From positions 3,344,501-3,408,500 of the forward strand of contig NZ_CP088149.1 in NCBI RefSeq assembly GCF_002845275.2: a stretch of DNA of 64,000 nucleotides. The letters are read 5' to 3'. The position numbers and the translations under genes are program-made. Below, piece after piece: positions 43,928 through 53,346 of this stretch; the stretch's first letter is position 1, and the number at the start of each line of letters is the position of its first letter. Below the pieces are notes generated by a model. That model saw nothing but the letters and a program-made list of their open reading frames with translations, searched no databases and had not been told where the DNA came from. Origin of the DNA: Pseudomonas sp. S06B 330 (lineage in GTDB: Bacteria > Pseudomonadota > Gammaproteobacteria > Pseudomonadales > Pseudomonadaceae).

Positions 43928-44596
43928 TCAGCGCGGCCCGAACACCATTAACAACGACTGCGGCGCGGTGCTTTGCGGGTGCTGCGGCTCTTGCAGCACA
44001 AGCAATCGAAAACCGGCCATGTCCAGCGCATTGAACCAACTGGACAAGGTGCGCATATACCACGGCATCGGTTGCCACTGCCCTTGGAATTCGGCAAAGG
44101 TCTCTTGCCGCCAACCATCCTGATAATGACCCGACGCCGCCGTCCACGGATGCAGCGTCTGGATCACCAGCGCACCGCCAGGGCCGAGCAGTGCGTGCAG
44201 CGCGCAGAGCAGCGGGATGATGTCCTGGTGCAACAGCGCGAAGTTGGCGCAGATCAGGTCGTAGTTGTTGCCAATGTCCACCGTTGCCTCTGCCAACGCT
44301 TGATAGCTGGCCAAGTGCACCCGGGAAGTACTTGCTGCCCGAGCTGCCTCGACCAATGTCGGATCGCCATCGACGCCGACGGCCGTGATCCCGCGCTCAG
44401 CCAGCGCCCGCAACAACCACCCTTCCCCGCAACCAAGATCCAGCACACGTTCAGGTTGACGGCCGAGCACCGCCAGCAGGATTGCCTGGTCAGTGACTTG
44501 TTGGCGACTTGCAATACTGCCGCTACGGATCGCCGCTATCCATGAGTGGGCATTATCGTGCCAGCTTTGCAGCACATCAGCTTCGGGGGTGAGCAT
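43928..44596 (-). CDS. SAM-dependent methyltransferase (class I)
   Basis: A 222-aa Rossmann methyltransferase with motif I RVLDLGCGEGWLL, the acidic motif II end AVGVDGDP and YDLICANFALLHQD as motif IV. Two starts are possible: ATG 44596, used here, or TTG 44638 with 14 extra residues. Not linked to any obvious pathway; it lies convergent to the MFS gene. Confidence 0.85.
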   Translation of the reverse strand: MLTPEADVLQSWHDNAHSWIAAIRSGSIASRQQVTDQAILLAVLGRQPERVLDLGCGEGWLLRALAERGITAVGVDGDPTLVEAARAASTSRVHLASYQALAEATVDIGNNYDLICANFALLHQDIIPLLCALHALLGPGGALVIQTLHPWTAASGHYQDGWRQETFAEFQGQWQPMPWYMRTLSSWFNALDMAGFRLLVLQEPQHPQSTAPQSLLMVFGPR

Positions 44597-44718
44597 GGTG
44601 ATTTCCGGGGTTGGAGCCTGGTGGGAAGGATAGGACAAATCCTGAAGTCGCAGTTTGCGGCGTCTGAACTTGCGCGTTCAAGATCAAGAGCCGTACAGAG
44701 CGAGGTGTGCACTGCTCT

Positions 44719-44805
44719 TGTGGGAGCTGGTCTTGCCAGCGATGCAGACACCGCGCAGCAACTGACACCGCGTCGATACCATCGCCGGCAAGACCGGCTC
44801 CCACA
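44719..44805. repeat. REP doublet, second type
   Basis: TGTGGGAGCTGGTC...CAGCGATG (44719-44744) and the inverted CATCGCCGG...GCTCCCACA (44780-44805) form a REP pair. The surrounding gap 44597-44944 has nothing else that I can see. Confidence 0.88.
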
Positions 44806-44944
44806 ATGGGCCGGCAGCGTCGCCACATCGACTGGATAAGTTCGCGTTCTAAACACCCAACACCAGCACCAAAAAGACCTTCCAACAGATAACAAGCTGC
44901 TACTTTCCAACGTACCCATCGTCACTGCTCTGAGGAGACCCGGA

Positions 44945-45337
44945 ATGAAATCATTCACCGGCGGTTGCCTATGCGGCAACGTACGTCTTGTCGCCACAGG
45001 ACACCCCTACCGGGTTGGCCTTTGTCATTGCCTGGACTGTCGCAAGCATCATGGCGCGCTGTTCAATGCCTCTGCAATATTCCCTGAGGATGCGGTGACG
45101 ATCACTGGCGAAACCCGCGACTACGGCGGGCGCTTCTTCTGCCCACACTGCGGCTCGTCGGTTTTCGCCCGCAGCGCTGACGAGGTCGAAGTAAACCTCG
45201 GATCGCTGGATGCGCCCAACCAATTGATACCCACCTATGAAAGCTGGACCGTGCGACGTGAGTCCTGGTTGCCAGCGTTTGCGCTGACAAGACGATACCA
45301 ACACGACCGCAACCCCACGAACCGTCTTGAGCAATAG
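44945..45337 (+). CDS. GFA-family protein (glutathione-dependent formaldehyde-activating type)
   Basis: A 130-aa zinc-binding CENP-V/GFA fold protein. The ligand cysteines are GGCLCGNV, CHCLDCRKH and FFCPHCGSS, the complete family pattern. Most members are not proven to act on formaldehyde. The proximity to an N-demethylase operon (about 2.4 kb away) that would release formaldehyde is worth noting, but it is not in the same operon. Ribosome site GAGGAG lies eight bases upstream. Confidence 0.87.
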   Translation: MKSFTGGCLCGNVRLVATGHPYRVGLCHCLDCRKHHGALFNASAIFPEDAVTITGETRDYGGRFFCPHCGSSVFARSADEVEVNLGSLDAPNQLIPTYESWTVRRESWLPAFALTRRYQHDRNPTNRLEQ

Positions 45338-45342
45338 CGCGG

Positions 45343-47256
45343 TTATGAAGCACGCCAGCTCAAGGCGAACAACGTTTGTGCAGGCACTTCAAACCGGATG
45401 CGACCGTTGCGGCAATCAATCGCAGCATCGCGACTTCGGCTGTCGGGGCCGAACAACGTGAGTGACGGGCAGGCAGTGCCGGCGCCTTGCAAACTGACCT
45501 GCTGTAAACGCTCGCCCTTGTTCACCCCTAACACACTGCGTTGCTGGTCGCGGGCCATGGCCAGCGCATCGACTTCGAAAGCGCTGTTGTCCAGGCGCTG
45601 AACCTGATCAAGCCAATGCGCCTGCATGAACTGTTGCGCCAGGCCCACCGGCTTCAACTCGAAGCGATTGGGCCCCGGTAACCGGATCATGCCTTTGAGG
45701 TGATCAGGATCATCAGCGGCCTGGAACCAGTTGATCATATCGAGCAGCCCATCCTGCGCGGAGTTGATCGCAACCGATGCCCACCACAGGGCAGCGAAAT
45801 GCGTCTCCTGCTCGTAGGGGCTGACGCTGCCACCGCTGGAGATGTTGGTCTGGTCCAGTAACAGCGCCTTGCGCGGTCTGCCGTTCGCTTGCAAGCCGAC
45901 CACCTCGGCCGCCCGGCGCACATTGTCCCGGTAGACGCGGGTCGCCAGCAGGTCACGGATCATCCATTCGTGCCAGGCCAACGCATCGATCTGCGGCGCC
46001 GATTCAGCCAGCATGCGTCGGGCCCAATTGATCCCGCGGCGCTGGTCACCCTGAGGAATGAATGGCCCGTTGACCAGCCTTGAACTCGCCGGCATGGCGA
46101 TCCGCACACCGGCTTCTCGGGCTCCCGGATAGGCGCGTACCTGGCGGTCCATGGCATCGAAGAAACGCTTGTAGGTGGCGTAGTCGCGGTAGTTGTAATT
46201 GGGTTCGTCAGCAAACGACAGGTAGTGAATGCCCTTGCCGCCCAAGGCCACGGTTGCCGCCAGCCACGCGTCAAGGCCGGCGATACTCTGAGCGTTTTCT
46301 TCCAGGTCGGCCTTGCGCTTGGAGGCACCGAGCAACGTGATGTTCATGTCAATGGCGGCGCGGTCCTGGTAGAAGCGCCGGAAGGCATCTTCGTAGTGGG
46401 GCCGCCCTGCCATGATGTCGACGTTGCTGTAGAAGCCGGCGGCACGCGGCTTGAGGGCATCGAGGGCGGCATGGCTACCCGCCGGCGGCAGGAGGTACGG
46501 CATGGCAATGCCCAAACGCGGGGTCGGGCCAAGCACGTCGGCATACACGTTGAGTTCGGTCCGGCCGCTGTCTTGGCGCAAGGGCTGCAAATGCTGCGCT
46601 CGTTGGGCGAATAGATTAGCGGTGCCGTCGAGCCAGAACGCCGCCTTGCCACTGCCTTGCAGGTGCAGGCGCCAGGTTTGGTCCGTGCCGGCAACCGGCA
46701 GAGCCACCTGATCAAACAGCGGGTATTGCCGGTGAGGCTTGAGCCTCAGCGCGACCTGGGTGCCATCACTCAAACGCTCAGCCTGCAACGCCTTGATGCC
46801 GCCGAAATACTTGCCCGCCAGCATCGCCTGCTCACCGGCGCGTACCTTGAAGTAAAGCTCGGCATCGTTGCCGAGCTCGACGCTGAAATGCACCTTGGTC
46901 GGGGCAAACAGAGCGACCGTGTTGTCATCGTGTTCGAATCGATATCGCCTGAAACTGTAGCCTGGTACTTCCATACGGTAACTGGCAGCGCTGGCAGGCA
47001 AGGCCCAGGTTTGTTGGCCGCGGCCTTCAGTGGCAGGGATAAAGCGCTCGCCACGCAATTGACCCTGACCGTCGAGCAAGTAGATACGCTCCTCATTGGC
47101 ACTGGTTTGCCAAGCCGGAACCCAACTGACGCGCAGCGTGTCATTGCGACTTGGCTGCAGGTACAAGCTGCCGTCACGAATGGCAGCCCAGCGCATCGGC
47201 GCGGCCTGGGCCAGGGTGCTGAACACAAGTGTCATGAGTAAAAGCGTTCGTTTCAT
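45343..47256 (-). CDS. Secreted TIM-barrel-like protein, possibly a glycoside hydrolase
   Basis: A 637-aa exported protein (signal peptide TLLLMTLVFSTLAQA). I do not recognise a named family. The first ~250 residues look like beta-rich domains; the middle (about 290-520) looks like a (beta/alpha)8 barrel. In it LSFADEPNYNYRDY could hold the acid/base Glu of a clan-A glycosidase (Glu after Asp/Asn, before Pro), and LAWHEWMIRD another conserved Glu. The C-terminal end is again beta-rich with two cysteines. Start chosen at 47256 from AAGGA and the signal peptide. It is divergent from the two membrane acyltransferases, so a polysaccharide-related role is possible but not shown. Confidence 0.6.
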   Translation of the reverse strand: MKRTLLLMTLVFSTLAQAAPMRWAAIRDGSLYLQPSRNDTLRVSWVPAWQTSANEERIYLLDGQGQLRGERFIPATEGRGQQTWALPASAASYRMEVPGYSFRRYRFEHDDNTVALFAPTKVHFSVELGNDAELYFKVRAGEQAMLAGKYFGGIKALQAERLSDGTQVALRLKPHRQYPLFDQVALPVAGTDQTWRLHLQGSGKAAFWLDGTANLFAQRAQHLQPLRQDSGRTELNVYADVLGPTPRLGIAMPYLLPPAGSHAALDALKPRAAGFYSNVDIMAGRPHYEDAFRRFYQDRAAIDMNITLLGASKRKADLEENAQSIAGLDAWLAATVALGGKGIHYLSFADEPNYNYRDYATYKRFFDAMDRQVRAYPGAREAGVRIAMPASSRLVNGPFIPQGDQRRGINWARRMLAESAPQIDALAWHEWMIRDLLATRVYRDNVRRAAEVVGLQANGRPRKALLLDQTNISSGGSVSPYEQETHFAALWWASVAINSAQDGLLDMINWFQAADDPDHLKGMIRLPGPNRFELKPVGLAQQFMQAHWLDQVQRLDNSAFEVDALAMARDQQRSVLGVNKGERLQQVSLQGAGTACPSLTLFGPDSRSRDAAIDCRNGRIRFEVPAQTLFALSWRAS

Positions 47257-47644
47257 ACGTTCCTTTGCCTCGGTATCCAGTGCAACGACGCCAGGCGCGT
47301 GCTGCTTCAGATTCAAGACAGCTGTAAACACAGTGAGAAAACTACAACGGGTATAGATCAAGTAGTGGCACATTGCGCCAATACACCGTCATCGCCGATG
47401 GAATAGACACTGACCAGGCGATGGACGGTATATAACCATTTCGACTTATTACAGAAGTTGCGTGACGCGGCGCTGCTAACCAGGTTTTTTGATTTGTGCC
47501 GCTACATTTATATGCAAACGCTTGACGGAATTACGGCGCCAATATTGTGCTCATTGCGCACTCGGCAACTTACTTGCTCTTTGAAAAGGTGATGCTAATG
47601 TGACATCGACCTAGCCGTTCGCTGACAAGGACAGAGGCCTGGAA
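47257..47644. other. Intergenic region, divergent promoters
   Basis: A gap of 388 bases between the divergent secreted-protein and acyltransferase genes, noticeably AT-rich around 47420-47530. I see no ORF of coding character and no strong palindrome; it presumably holds both promoters. GCGCCAATA occurs twice (about 47376 and 47535). Confidence 0.5.
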
Positions 47645-48781
47645 ATGAGCGCAGAGAAGCGGTTTCATTCGCTGGACAGTTTCCGCGGCCTGTTTGCTGT
47701 GGCGGTGGTGCTCTATCACTTGCGCGTCAGTGGCAGTTTTACCGAATGGGCATTCTTCCGTCATTCTGAAGTGTTTGTTGCCTTCTTCTTTGTTCTCAGC
47801 GGTTTTGTTCTAACCCACGCCTATGGCAATAAAGCCCACTTGAATTTTCGCAAGTTCTTCATCTCGCGGACGTTCCGTTTATTACCGTTGCACCTGTTCA
47901 TGCTTGGCGTCTTCATACTCTTGGAGTGCGGCAGGTACATTGCCTACCACAAAGGCATGGCGTTCAATAACGCCCCCTTCAGCGAAAAGTTCGCCCCTGG
48001 CGAAATCCTGCCGAATGCGCTGCTGCTGCAATCCTGGACCCATTTAACCAACCCGCTGTCATTCAACTATCCGTCCTGGAGCATCAGCATTGAGTACTAC
48101 ACCTACATGCTGTTCGCCTTGATCTTGAGTATTGCCGGCGGCGTCCGGCAATGGCTATGGGCAGTGATCGTTCTGGCAACACTGACGCTGATTTATACCG
48201 GCAACACATTCTTCACCGTCGAATCCATCCGTGGCCTGGCCTATTTCTTTACCGGCTGCCTGACTTACATGCTTTACCTCAAGCTTGCCCAGCCCGGGCA
48301 AGCGACGTTCTGGCTAATGACACTGCTTGAGGTTGCCGCGGTCGCTGCGGCGCTGCTGTTCGTGGTCAACGACTTTGCCACCAAGGCCCTGGTGGCCAGC
48401 CCGTTGTTCAGCGTCATCATCCTCATATTCGCCTTTGATAGCGGAGCGCTGTCGCGCGTGCTGGCGGGGCAACCTTTCAGCTTTCTGGGCAAGCTGTCCT
48501 ACTCCATCTACCTGACCCACGCCGCGATTCTTTTTTGCGTGGTGTCTGTGTTCATGGTGGCAAAAAAGTTCCTTGGCATCGATGTCGCGCCAATGATCGA
48601 CGGCACTCGCTACCTGGACACCGGTAATCCCCTGTTCAACAACCTGGTGGCCCTACTGGTGGTGGCTATGGTGGTGCTGGTGTCGATGTTCACCTACCGC
48701 TATGTGGAAATGACCGGCCAGGCCGTTGGCCGGGCGCTCGCCAACAAATCCGCGGACAAACGCCCCGTGCTCGAGTCCTAA
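47645..48781 (+). CDS. Membrane acyltransferase, family 3 (OafA/YrhL type)
   Basis: A 378-aa inner-membrane protein with about ten hydrophobic segments. The N-terminal signature FHSLDSFRGLFAVAVVLYHL holds the conserved arginine and histidine of acyltransferase-3, and FFVLSGFVLTHAY and FISRTFRLLPLHL follow as expected. Such enzymes O-acetylate cell-surface or secreted glycans. It is 24 bases upstream of a second member; the two form an operon. Confidence 0.9.
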   Translation: MSAEKRFHSLDSFRGLFAVAVVLYHLRVSGSFTEWAFFRHSEVFVAFFFVLSGFVLTHAYGNKAHLNFRKFFISRTFRLLPLHLFMLGVFILLECGRYIAYHKGMAFNNAPFSEKFAPGEILPNALLLQSWTHLTNPLSFNYPSWSISIEYYTYMLFALILSIAGGVRQWLWAVIVLATLTLIYTGNTFFTVESIRGLAYFFTGCLTYMLYLKLAQPGQATFWLMTLLEVAAVAAALLFVVNDFATKALVASPLFSVIILIFAFDSGALSRVLAGQPFSFLGKLSYSIYLTHAAILFCVVSVFMVAKKFLGIDVAPMIDGTRYLDTGNPLFNNLVALLVVAMVVLVSMFTYRYVEMTGQAVGRALANKSADKRPVLES

Positions 48782-48805
48782 CCCCACGCTAAAAAGGATT
48801 TCGCC

Positions 48806-49867
48806 ATGAATCCCGCCCGCCAGGCTGCAGACGACAAGCTGGACAGCGTTCAAATGCTGCGTGCAATTGCCGCCCTGGCAGTGGTGTTCTTTCATATTCC
48901 GTTGTTTCGCAACGGCGACTGGGGCGTGGACATTTTTTTCGTCATCAGCGGTTTCATCATGGCCTTGGTTACCGCTCAGTCAGGCAGCTACTTTTTCAGC
49001 AAACGGCTCATTCGCGTGGTGCCGCTGTATTGGCTCGGAACCCTGGGTGTGTTCGGTGTCGCGCTGGTATTGCCAAGCCTGTTGGACAACACCACGGCGG
49101 ACGTGACGGGCCTGGTCAAATCGCTGTTGTTTATCCCTTACCAGAAAGGCGAACATGTCCAGCCGCTGCTGTACCTGGGCTGGACCCTGAACTTTGAGAT
49201 GTTCTTTTACGCCGTCTTCGCCCTCTCCATGGCCATCAGCCACCGTTACCGTCTGCTGATCTGCTCGCTGGTCTTACTGACGCTGGTTGGTCTAGGTCAC
49301 CTGGTGACCTTCGAGGCGCTACTGGCCAGGTTCTACACGCAACAGATTCTCGCCGAGTTCGTCCTTGGCATGGGCTGCTACGCCGTCTATGCCCGCACCG
49401 CAGCGTGGCGTAGTGCCGGGCCTAGCCACGGCGCACGCACGGCACTGATTGTGGTTGGCCTCGTGGCGCTGGCGTATATGCCGTTTGGCGGTGAACTGAC
49501 AGCATCACTGGGGCGCGCGCTGGGCTGGGGCCTACCGGCGACCGTGGTGTTCCTGGCGCTGGTGCATGGCTTGGCGGGGCTGCGCTTGCCCGCGTTGCTG
49601 GTGTTGATTGGCGATGCCAGTTACTCCCTGTATCTGTTTCACCCCTATGTGCTGAAAGTGTTCAATAAGGTCTTCCACGTCTTCGATACCCCAGGTGTCC
49701 TCGCTTACGTAATGACGCCGGTGAGCATTGCCTTGTGCTGCCTCGTTGCCATCGGCATTTATCGCCTGGTGGAGTTGCCTGTGACTCGATGGCTACGCGT
49801 TGTTTTCATTGACCGGCGCAAACGCGCTAAAGGCCCCCTGGTCATACCCGCAGCAAGCAGCGAGTAA
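48806..49867 (+). CDS. Membrane acyltransferase, family 3
   Basis: A 353-aa acyltransferase-3 protein: VQMLRAIAALAVVFFHIP, WGVDIFFVISGFIMAL and FSKRLIRVVPLYWLGTL. It differs clearly from the gene before it, so this is not a recent duplication. It shares the ExoZ-like N-terminus (LRAIAAL...FH). Probable O-acyl transfer to an exopolysaccharide or lipopolysaccharide; the glycan is not identifiable. Confidence 0.9.
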   Translation: MNPARQAADDKLDSVQMLRAIAALAVVFFHIPLFRNGDWGVDIFFVISGFIMALVTAQSGSYFFSKRLIRVVPLYWLGTLGVFGVALVLPSLLDNTTADVTGLVKSLLFIPYQKGEHVQPLLYLGWTLNFEMFFYAVFALSMAISHRYRLLICSLVLLTLVGLGHLVTFEALLARFYTQQILAEFVLGMGCYAVYARTAAWRSAGPSHGARTALIVVGLVALAYMPFGGELTASLGRALGWGLPATVVFLALVHGLAGLRLPALLVLIGDASYSLYLFHPYVLKVFNKVFHVFDTPGVLAYVMTPVSIALCCLVAIGIYRLVELPVTRWLRVVFIDRRKRAKGPLVIPAASSE

Positions 49868-49967
49868 TAGCCCCACTCTTGCCGGGCGATAGCTACAATC
49901 TTTTGTACGAAGCCTACGCAGCAGGCAGATGGTGTGAGCAACGCCCTGCACGGCTGAGGTCCAGATC

Positions 49968-50591
49968 ATGAACGCACGCCCGCGTTGCACTGCCTACCAT
50001 GAAGCAGGGCATGTTTTGGCCTTCTGGTGGAACGGCCAGCGCATCAAGCGGGTGACCGTGCGTACCCGCGCCGAAGCCCTGCTCGGGCCGATGATTGATC
50101 TGCGCGGCAACCTGCAACAGGTCAAAGGCCTGGTCGAAGCGCAATACCTGGTGCCATTCCCCGCCTTCGAGCCTCCCGGCATTGCTGAATACTTGCCCTC
50201 TATGATCGATTCCATTGAACGCGACCTCGTGCATTGCTTTTCCGGGCCCGTGGCCGAGGCGATCTACCGGCACAGCCCGTCCGACCGCTGCATTTCCCGC
50301 AGCGGAGCCGGTGACCGCCTGCGGGGCATGGAGTTGATCAACTTGCTGCCGGCACGCCAGGTACTCGATGCCGAGGCCCGTGCCATTGCCCGCTCAGGCT
50401 GCCTGGTGCGCCGCTACTGGCCGGCGCTTTGCGCTGTTGCCCAACGCCTGGTGGACCAAGGCACGGTGAATGGCGAAGAACTCAGCGCCCTGTTGTGTCA
50501 GCTCACGGGCGAGACACCGACACGCTATGCCAATGCCCTGACCAGCCTGGATCATGCCGCCACCCGATTACGGCCGCTCTCCTTGGCATGA
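49968..50591 (+). CDS. Stand-alone M41-like zinc metalloprotease domain
   Basis: A 207-aa protein with HEAGH at residues 11-15, the zinc and catalytic motif of FtsH-type (M41) peptidases. The later GAGDRLRGMELINLL (Asp116) lines up with the GASND...AT segment that provides the third zinc ligand in FtsH; the HCFSGPVAEAIY text between matches the FtsH GGRxAEE region. The AAA ATPase domain and the membrane anchor are absent, so this is a bare protease-like domain. Function unknown; it might be a small-substrate peptidase or a sensor. Its 3' end overlaps the diguanylate cyclase gene by 40 bases, tail to tail. Confidence 0.75.
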   Translation: MNARPRCTAYHEAGHVLAFWWNGQRIKRVTVRTRAEALLGPMIDLRGNLQQVKGLVEAQYLVPFPAFEPPGIAEYLPSMIDSIERDLVHCFSGPVAEAIYRHSPSDRCISRSGAGDRLRGMELINLLPARQVLDAEARAIARSGCLVRRYWPALCAVAQRLVDQGTVNGEELSALLCQLTGETPTRYANALTSLDHAATRLRPLSLA

Positions 50592-52111
50592 TAGAGCTGC
50601 TGGTCGGCGCGCTTGAGCACCGACTCGGCTGTCGGCGTTTCGATGCTGCGTGAGGCAACCCCAATGGAGATGGTCAGCGTGCCGACCTGCGGGACCGGGG
50701 TCGTGGCAATGGTGTGGCGGATTCGCTCGGCAATCTCCCGCGCCACCTCGAGATTTGCTTCCGGCAAAATCAGGACGAACTCCTCACCACCGGCCCGACA
50801 GGCCAGGTCTTGCTCTCTGGAGTTTGCGGCAATGATCGCCGCCACTTGCTTGAGGGCATCATCGCCGACATCGTGGCCAAACGTGTCGTTAACCCGCTTG
50901 AAATGGTCGATATCCAACGCCAGCACCGCGTAAGGCCGCTGCGTCTGGGTGAGCGTCTCCAGGGCTGCGCTCATCGCACGGCGATTGGCCAGGCCCGTCA
51001 ACGGGTCGCTCTGAGCCTGATGACTGAGGCTGCCGAGCTTTTGCTGCAACAGTTGCACGCCTGACAGCAAAGCTCGGCGGATGGCTGCCGCTTCTGCGTA
51101 CCAGGCATTGATGGCATTGAGCTGCTCGGTGGCCTGCGGCGCTGCCAACTGTTCGGCGCTGTCTGCCAGTTGCCGTAACGGCCGGGTAATCAGCAGGGTC
51201 GCGACCAGGATCACCACCAGCCCCACCAAGCCCGCCGGAATGAGCTTGATGAGCATCTCACGCATCAATTGCCCAAGCGGCGCCAATGCTTGTTCACGCG
51301 GCTGTTGCGCCACCACAGCCCAATGGGCCTCCGGCACCTGGGCGTAACCGGCCAACATCGCAATGCCCAGGTAATTGACGGTCTCCATCGCCCCCTGCTC
51401 ACCGCGCAGGGCAGCATCGACCGTGGCGCTGGTGCTTAGCACTTCGCCAATGCGCTGGTGATCGGAATGATGCAGCAGGCGCCGATTATCATCAGCGATA
51501 AAGGCAAAGGTGCCGTCGCGGTGATAGTGGTTGCTGATCAAGGTGTGCAAGGTGCCTTCCTTGCGAATGTGAATCGCCGCGCCGATGACACCGAGGAACT
51601 GCCCCGATGGGCTGAACACCGGTTGTGAGATGAATACGATCAGGTTACCCAGGACATTGACGTAGGCATGACTGACCAGTGGGCGGCGCGCGTGCAATGC
51701 GTGCTGGACTTCATCAGTGGTCAACGTCGCGTCAACCATCTGCGCCTGGTCTGGATAGATTTGCAGGACCTTGCCGGCAGCATCCAGGATCAGTACCGCG
51801 TTGAAGGCATTGTCCTCGGCCTGCAGGCGCGTGACTTCTTCCTTGAGTAATTGCTGGTCGTTGAAGTGCCGACCGACTCTCTGACTGCTGAAATGCAGGC
51901 GATTGTGTGCGGACGTGATGAACTGGCCGATACTGGAGGCGACTTTGGAGGTGTAGGCTTGATTGGCTTGCAATGCCGAATGAACCAGGGCATCACGTTG
52001 CACGCCATAGGCCACCCACAAGCTGTTGCAAAGCGTTGCCATGACGGCCAGAAGGACAAGGATCAAAATAAGGCCACGCAGGCCTACTGACACCGAATGG
52101 AATTTGATCAT
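50552..52111 (-). CDS. Diguanylate cyclase with double-cache periplasmic sensor
   Basis: A 519-aa membrane enzyme that makes cyclic di-GMP. An N-terminal membrane segment (about 10-35), a periplasmic dCACHE-type domain (about 40-290) and a second membrane segment (about 290-315) precede a HAMP-like linker. The GGDEF domain has DIDHFKRVNDTFGHDVGDD, the intact active-site GGEEF at 441-445 and an RxxD inhibitory site (REQD, 432-435) five residues before it. So it is probably active and feedback-inhibited. Start at 52111 chosen because AGGGG precedes it; the frame runs to 52144. Confidence 0.92.
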   Translation of the reverse strand: MIKFHSVSVGLRGLILILVLLAVMATLCNSLWVAYGVQRDALVHSALQANQAYTSKVASSIGQFITSAHNRLHFSSQRVGRHFNDQQLLKEEVTRLQAEDNAFNAVLILDAAGKVLQIYPDQAQMVDATLTTDEVQHALHARRPLVSHAYVNVLGNLIVFISQPVFSPSGQFLGVIGAAIHIRKEGTLHTLISNHYHRDGTFAFIADDNRRLLHHSDHQRIGEVLSTSATVDAALRGEQGAMETVNYLGIAMLAGYAQVPEAHWAVVAQQPREQALAPLGQLMREMLIKLIPAGLVGLVVILVATLLITRPLRQLADSAEQLAAPQATEQLNAINAWYAEAAAIRRALLSGVQLLQQKLGSLSHQAQSDPLTGLANRRAMSAALETLTQTQRPYAVLALDIDHFKRVNDTFGHDVGDDALKQVAAIIAANSREQDLACRAGGEEFVLILPEANLEVAREIAERIRHTIATTPVPQVGTLTISIGVASRSIETPTAESVLKRADQQLYHAKESGRNRVAA

Positions 52112-52196
52112 GGCCCCTGCCGTTTGCTTTATTCCCTGCAACACATAGTAGTGCGCTGGGCCGACCGAGGTGCGAAGATTGCGCCTGCTGCGCAGT

Positions 52197-52223
52197 CGAT
52201 CGCAGCCTCGCGGCAGCGGCTAC
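52197..52223. repeat. Single REP copy
   Basis: CGATCGCAGCC...GGCAGCGGCTAC, one half of the REP type seen as a pair at 24555 and 30164. It lies between the diguanylate cyclase start and the YbaK stop. Confidence 0.8.
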
Positions 52224-52252
52224 AGATTCCTGTCGGCGCCAGCGGCGCCTAT

Positions 52253-52741
52253 CTACACGATTTCAGCAGCAGACGCCCGTACACCTTCAGCGACATCCAC
52301 CCAGTGTGCATTGACCAACGCCGCCATCCGCTCAGGTTCGATGCACACCGCCGAGTTCGGCGCACCGGCGGCCGGGTAGACGCTGGCGAAATCCTTCAAC
52401 GAAACATCGCAAAACACCTGCAGCGGCCGAACCAGGCCAAAGGGGCAGACACCTCCGACCGGATGACCGGTCTGCTCTTCAACCTGCGAGGCATCCAACA
52501 TCCGCGCTTTAACCCCAAAGTGCTGTTTGAACTTGCGGTTGTCCAGGCGCGCGTCACCGCGGGCGACCAGCAAGATCACATCGTCCCCCACCCGCAGCGA
52601 CAAGGTCTTGGCAATCTGCCCCGGTTCAACCCCCAACACCTCGGCGGCCAAGGCTACGGTGGCCGTACTGGTCTCGAGTTCCAACACCGGAATATCCGTG
52701 GCGTGCTGGGCGAAAAAGGCTTTGACTGACGCTAAGCTCAT
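52253..52741 (-). CDS. ybaK: YbaK/ProX-family aminoacyl-tRNA deacylase-like protein
   Basis: A 162-aa protein of the YbaK/EbsC fold, which clears mischarged tRNA (Cys- or Ala-tRNA-Pro) or acts in related editing. Visible motifs: LGVEPGQIAKTLSLRV (with the conserved lysine), VARGDARLDNRKFK and the GGVCPFGL loop. A TTG at 52747 is an alternative start; AGGAG fits either. Monocistronic. Confidence 0.85.
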   Translation of the reverse strand: MSLASVKAFFAQHATDIPVLELETSTATVALAAEVLGVEPGQIAKTLSLRVGDDVILLVARGDARLDNRKFKQHFGVKARMLDASQVEEQTGHPVGGVCPFGLVRPLQVFCDVSLKDFASVYPAAGAPNSAVCIEPERMAALVNAHWVDVAEGVRASAAEIV

Positions 52742-52836
52742 GCTCAATTGGCTCCTGGGATCGAGGCATTACGGGTTGCCGTTGTGCGCCAATGGAACAT
52801 GACCGCGTCAGCCTTGGCAAGCCTGCAGGCGGCTGT

Positions 52837-53346
52837 TCAATGCACCGCGCGGGTGACCAGGTAACTGAGCAGCTCGGGTTCGTCATCCAGTTCAAGGGTG
52901 CGTACCGGCCGTGGCAGGTTGTCCAGCACCGCACGCCAGAAGGCCTGGGCGGTTTCGTCCTGGTCATAGAAACGCACCAGCCAGTCGCTCTCCCCGCTCG
53001 TCAGCACCTGGCTGACCACGGCGCGACCGATGCCTTTACGCCGGTAACGCTTGAGGATGAACAGGTCCGCCAGCTCCAGGGCATTGAGTGCGGGCAACTC
53101 ACTGCGCTCGACCAACAGGAAACCGGCAATGAAGCCATCCACCAGGATCAGGTTGGCGCTCCACTGTGGCTCCTGCCAGTAGCGCGCCAGGTGTTCCTCG
53201 TGGATGTAGAAACGACCATCCACTTCAACATCCTCCTGCTCCCAATCCGACGACTCGTAGGCATAGAACTGGTACAGGTTGCGAATCAGCTCGGCTTGTT
53301 CCGCACCGGTTTGCAGCAGTTCGACGGTAAAAGGGATCGCAGGCAT
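52837..53346 (-). CDS. GNAT-family N-acetyltransferase
   Basis: A 169-aa acetyltransferase with the acetyl-CoA motif DLFILKRYRRKGIGRAVV, which includes the Q/RxxGxG/A loop as RRKGIG, and a following FYDQDETAQAFWRAV helix typical of the fold. The start at 53346 removes 38 unrelated residues from the open frame. Substrate unknown. Confidence 0.85.
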   Translation of the reverse strand: MPAIPFTVELLQTGAEQAELIRNLYQFYAYESSDWEQEDVEVDGRFYIHEEHLARYWQEPQWSANLILVDGFIAGFLLVERSELPALNALELADLFILKRYRRKGIGRAVVSQVLTSGESDWLVRFYDQDETAQAFWRAVLDNLPRPVRTLELDDEPELLSYLVTRAVH

